Source: Sphingobium sp.
GTDB lineage: Bacteria > Pseudomonadota > Alphaproteobacteria > Sphingomonadales > Sphingomonadaceae
Length of the DNA stretch: 64,000 nt
NCBI GenBank assembly: GCA_035196065.1
Contig: CP136575.1
Location: 1,021,001 to 1,085,000 of the forward strand
Direction: 5' to 3'
The first letter of the stretch is position 1. The number at the start of each line of letters is the position of its first letter. The notes beneath the pieces are model-generated. The model made no database searches. It was given only the letters and a program-made list of their open reading frames with translations, and was not told where the DNA came from. The position numbers and the translations under genes are program-made. Shown here one piece after another: positions 61,290 through 64,000 of the stretch.

Positions 61290-61877
61290 ATGAGCAAGTC
61301 ACCCGAGGCTGCGAAAAACGAATGTCTGCTGCGAGAGAAGTTTGCCCTGCCCAACCTGGACACCCAAGTATCCGAAGGCACCGGCGAGGCGGTTTCCATC
61401 GCCAACTATTTCAATACGATGCTAGATCAGTCGATGGACTGGAAAGTGGCTGAGCAGGTCCGCAATGACTGGGGCCGCAAGTTCATCCTGAAAGGCGTCA
61501 TGAGCGTGGCCGATGCCCGGCGTGCGGTCGAAATCGGGGCCGATGCCATCATGATTTCAAACCACGGCGGGCGTCAGCTTGATGGCAGCCGCGCGCCTTT
61601 CGACCAGTTGCCGGAAATCGTCGATGCGGTTGGCGGCCAGATCGAGATCATTTGCAACGGCAGCGTGCGGCGCGGCACCCACGCGCTGAAAGCGCTCTGC
61701 GCGGGCGCCACTGCTGTTTCCGGAGGACGCCTATATCTTTATGCGCTGGCGGCAGCCGGCCAGGGCGGCGTGGAACAGGCGCTGGCGATCCTGAAAGATG
61801 AAATAGAGCGCGGCATGAAGTTGATGGGAGTGACTTCGGTCGACCAACTCACTGCAGACCGTTTGCGCCGTCGTTGA
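61290..61877 (+). pseudogene. Truncated duplicate of the FMN-dependent hydroxy acid dehydrogenase
   Basis: 195 residues that from LREKFALPNLDT onward match residues 198-379 of the intact enzyme at 57178, with most positions identical but many synonymous DNA differences. The N-terminal half, including the first FMN-binding segments and the KRERCARSGF block, is missing. The catalytic His in MISNHGGRQLDGS remains, but the FMN-phosphate motif CDGG has become CNGS. An ATG with a short novel leader (MSKSPEAAKNE) could start translation, yet the product cannot be a complete oxidase. Probably a relic; alternatively a diverged regulatory fragment. Confidence 0.82.
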
Positions 61878-61886
61878 TGCTTTCAG

Positions 61887-61903
61887 GCCCGCCGCGCGCG
61901 GGC
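61887..61903 (+). terminator. Possible terminator after the truncated dehydrogenase
   Basis: GCCCGC-CGCGC-GCGGGC stem-loop followed by GTGAATTTTCTT on the plus strand, 10 bp after the stop codon. The T-rich tail is interrupted, so activity is moderate at best. Confidence 0.45.
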
Positions 61904-61936
61904 GTGAATTTTCTTCCGGCAAACGCCGGGGTGGAA

Positions 61937-63226
61937 TCACGCCCGCAACGGCTCGATCAGAATCGCCCGAAAGTCGTTGACGTTGGTATAGGTCGGCCCA
62001 GTCAGCAAAAGATCGCCAAGGGAAGCAAAGAAGCCATAGCTGTCGTTTTCGGTAAGACTGTGCGCGGCATCCAGGCGCAGTGCCGCCGCGCGAGCAATGC
62101 TGGATGGAAAACCCATCGCGCCGGCGTTGGCCTCGCTCCCGTCGATCCCGTCTGTATCGGCAGCCACAACCGCAATCCCAGGCTGACCGCCAAGTTCCAG
62201 CAAGGCGCCCAGAACATATTCGCCGTTGCGCCCGCCGCGCCCTTTTCCTCGCACCGTGACCGTCGTCTCGCCTCCGGATATCAGGCAGACGGGCTTGCCC
62301 TTGCGCTGCAGCTGCAATGCCAGCCTTGCATGGGCCGCACCCAATTCACGGGCCTCACCTTCCAGATCGTCGCCAAGGATCATCGGCAAATATCCCGAAA
62401 CTTTTGCAACGCTCGCCGCTGCCGCCAGGGAATCGGCAGGGCGGATAATCACAAAAGCACTATCCTGCAGCCTGCCCGCAGCAACAGCACGCGGCACCGC
62501 CTTTCCGGCACTGGCCAGATGGCGCTCGATCGCCGGTGCAGGCATGATGCCGTAGCGGGCCAGGATTCCGAGCGCGTCGACACGCTTGCCCGCATTCACG
62601 ATTGTCGGGCCAGAGCCGATCGACTCGATGGCATCTCCTGGAATGTCAGAAACCGCCAATGTAACAACGCGCGCTGAACCGGCGAGCCGCGCAAGCTCGC
62701 CACCTTTGACCGTAGAGAGTTGCTGTCGCACCATGTTGATCTCGCGGATCGGTACGCCCGAAGCGAGCAATGCTTTTGTCACTGCCTGCTTGTCGGCCAA
62801 ACTGACACCATCCGGCAAGCCAACCATAAGCGATGATGCTCCGCCGGAAATCAGTGCCAGAATCAGGTCGTCCTCGCCCAGCCCACGAACCAATGCCCGC
62901 ATATGTTCGCCAGCCGCTACGCTGCTTTCATCAGGAACCGGGTGGCTGGCTTCGAGCACCTCGATACGGCCAGAGTATCCGGGGATTGCACTGCCGCGAG
63001 ACGTGACCACCGCTCCTTTCAGCGGCGCGCTCCACACGCGATCGAGTTCCGCCGCCATCGCAGCAGCCGCTTTGCCCCCGCCAATCACGACAGTTCGGCC
63101 TATGGGAGGAGGCGGAAGAAAACCAGCAAGCTTGCCTTCGATCCGAGCCGCGCCCAAAGCTGCATCGAACAGCCCGCGCAGCAGCTGCCGTTGTCCGGCT
63201 TCTTCGTCGCTAGTGCAGACGGTCAT
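61937..63226 (-). CDS. Glycerate 2-kinase (MOFRL/GckA family)
   Basis: Phosphorylates D-glycerate to 2-phosphoglycerate. 429 residues: the N-terminal domain has TVVIGGGKAAAAMAAELDRVW, ILALISGGASSLMVGLPDG and INMVRQQLSTVKGGELARLA; the C-terminal MOFRL domain has LISGGETTVTVRGKGRGGRNGEYVL and ADTDGIDGSEANAGA. Older annotations call such proteins hydroxypyruvate reductase TtuD, but the kinase is the established activity. The ATG overlaps the stop of the upstream 2-hydroxyacid dehydrogenase by 4 bp, so the pair would turn hydroxypyruvate into 2-phosphoglycerate, a route for serine-derived carbon. Confidence 0.92.
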   Translation of the reverse strand: MTVCTSDEEAGQRQLLRGLFDAALGAARIEGKLAGFLPPPPIGRTVVIGGGKAAAAMAAELDRVWSAPLKGAVVTSRGSAIPGYSGRIEVLEASHPVPDESSVAAGEHMRALVRGLGEDDLILALISGGASSLMVGLPDGVSLADKQAVTKALLASGVPIREINMVRQQLSTVKGGELARLAGSARVVTLAVSDIPGDAIESIGSGPTIVNAGKRVDALGILARYGIMPAPAIERHLASAGKAVPRAVAAGRLQDSAFVIIRPADSLAAAASVAKVSGYLPMILGDDLEGEARELGAAHARLALQLQRKGKPVCLISGGETTVTVRGKGRGGRNGEYVLGALLELGGQPGIAVVAADTDGIDGSEANAGAMGFPSSIARAAALRLDAAHSLTENDSYGFFASLGDLLLTGPTYTNVNDFRAILIEPLRA

Positions 63227-64000
63227 GGTATGACGACCCGCGACGCCAGTGGACGCCCTGCGAAAAACGCATCCACATCGCGCACAAGGCTTAAACCCAT
63301 GGCCTCCCGCGCGCCTGTCGTGGCGCTGCCGATATGCGGTAAAAGGTAAGTGTTTGGCGCCGCCAGAAGCTCTTCGGATACCTTTGGTTCACCCACAAAT
63401 ACGTCCAGCCCCGCCGCTGCGATCCTGCCGCTTCGCAAGGCGTTGATCAGAGCCGTCTCGTCAATCAACCCGCCGCGCGCGGTGTTGATCACGATTGCCC
63501 CCGGCTTCAACAGGGCCAGCCTGTCCGCATTCAACCAGGCGTGTGTTTCCGTTGAAAGCGGCAAGTGCAGAGAAATGAAATCGCTCTCCTGCACAACCTC
63601 TTCAAGCGAGCCGCACAGGTGCACATTGTCTGCCAGGCCATTCCCGGCGGGAGAGCGGACATAGGTGCGAACCTGCATTCCAAAGCCGCGCGCCCTTTCA
63701 GCCACTGCCCGGCCAATCCGCCCGAACCCAAGGATGCCAAGGGTCTTGCCATAAATGTCAGCACCAAGCAGCTGGGTCGGTTCCCAACCGTGCCATTGCC
63801 CTTGACGCAGCATGGCCTGTGCTTCCCAGCCACGCCGGGCGGCGCCAAGCAGCAGCAGCCAGGTCACGTCGGCCGTGGCCTGGGTCAAAACATCCGGGGT
63901 ATTGACCAACACGATCCCGCGCGCCTTGAGCGCGGCGACATCGACATGATCGAACCCGACAGAATAGGTCGCGACAAGCCGGATCGAAGCGGGAAGCCGG
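63223..64000 (-). CDS. D-2-hydroxyacid dehydrogenase (glyoxylate/hydroxypyruvate reductase type), 5' end beyond the window
   Basis: NAD(P)-dependent reductase. The visible 258 codons include RLVATYSVGFDHVDVAALKARGI (substrate-domain hinge with the catalytic segment), the Rossmann motif LGILGFGRIGRAVAERARGF, LHLPLSTETHAWLN, VINTARGGLIDETAL (catalytic Arg region) and LLPHIGSATTGAREAM with the catalytic His. About 60 N-terminal residues lie outside. It overlaps the glycerate kinase by 4 bp; reduction of hydroxypyruvate or glyoxylate to the hydroxy acid is the likely job. Confidence 0.92.
   Translation of the reverse strand, partial: RLPASIRLVATYSVGFDHVDVAALKARGIVLVNTPDVLTQATADVTWLLLLGAARRGWEAQAMLRQGQWHGWEPTQLLGADIYGKTLGILGFGRIGRAVAERARGFGMQVRTYVRSPAGNGLADNVHLCGSLEEVVQESDFISLHLPLSTETHAWLNADRLALLKPGAIVINTARGGLIDETALINALRSGRIAAAGLDVFVGEPKVSEELLAAPNTYLLPHIGSATTGAREAMGLSLVRDVDAFFAGRPLASRVVIP

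Noticed and set aside
30825-64000. Identification as the known microcystin-degrading mlr cluster
   Set aside because: No CAAX-protease-like MlrA or M81-type MlrC is present; only the general fold of the serine hydrolases recalls MlrB. A related substrate class remains possible.
1-64000. CRISPR array, rRNA or complete tRNA
   Set aside because: No regularly spaced direct repeats and no full RNA gene seen; only the 3' half of a tRNA-Lys is recognisable.

Overview
The window looks like chromosome or large-plasmid DNA of a sphingomonad-type alphaproteobacterium (Novosphingobium/Sphingopyxis-like). The grounds are mostly high G+C, several large TonB-dependent receptors, many short-chain dehydrogenases and CoA enzymes, tightly overlapping catabolic operons and several local TetR regulators. 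It is almost entirely catabolic and transport gene content; no rRNA, intact tRNA or CRISPR array is visible.

Region 1 (0.4-5.1 kb): a cytochrome P450 and a divergent LLM-class flavin monooxygenase share a perfect palindrome; a TetR regulator and an EamA exporter follow, and a related site lies upstream of the exporter. Region 2 (5.1-6.1 kb) is a gene graveyard with fragments of a PLP-dependent decarboxylase and an ornithine cyclodeaminase. Region 3 (6.1-12.5 kb) is a tripartite RND efflux operon (membrane fusion lipoprotein, permease, outer-membrane factor) behind its own TetR gene and a strong terminator.

Region 4 (12.6-27.4 kb) is a nitrogen-compound catabolic module. A saccharopine-dehydrogenase-like oxidoreductase, TonB receptor, GPH-type symporter, class III aminotransferase, N,N-dimethylformamidase-like hydrolase, flavin amine oxidase and gamma-glutamyltransferase form one minus-strand run, with 4-bp start/stop overlaps at three junctions. 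A divergent TetR, an SCP2 protein and a Baeyer-Villiger-type flavoprotein carry the same operator motif.

Region 5 (27.5-30.7 kb) is a mobile-DNA junction: an IS6-family element that truncates a secreted protein on one side and an alpha/beta hydrolase on the other, the 3' half of a tRNA-Lys gene (attachment-site scar) and an internally deleted tyrosine integrase. The orientation of the tRNA half suggests that everything to the right was acquired.

Region 6 (30.8-64 kb) is the most striking part. A palindromic element with core TRATCAGYG occurs in front of at least six transcription starts or divergent pairs and appears to tie about 23 genes into one regulon, probably under the TetR-type regulator at 39.1 kb. 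The regulon holds a TonB receptor, two GPH symporters, an amidase, a BapA/DmpA-type aminopeptidase translationally coupled to a glutamate-semialdehyde-aminomutase-like transaminase, aminopeptidase N between two SxxK serine hydrolases, a dipeptide-epimerase-like enolase, an asparaginase, an omega-amino-acid:pyruvate aminotransferase, alanine dehydrogenase, an acyl-CoA ligase, and a set of beta-oxidation enzymes including a 2,4-dienoyl-CoA-reductase-like SDR. Lactate-type dehydrogenases, a 2-keto-3-deoxy-sugar-acid cleavage pair, glycerate kinase and a 2-hydroxyacid dehydrogenase handle small hydroxy acids. My inference is a complete uptake-and-dismantling system for an unusual peptide or lipopeptide containing a beta-amino acid with an unsaturated acyl chain: proteolysis, amino-group removal to pyruvate/alanine, CoA activation and beta-oxidation. 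The substrate is not proven by the sequence.
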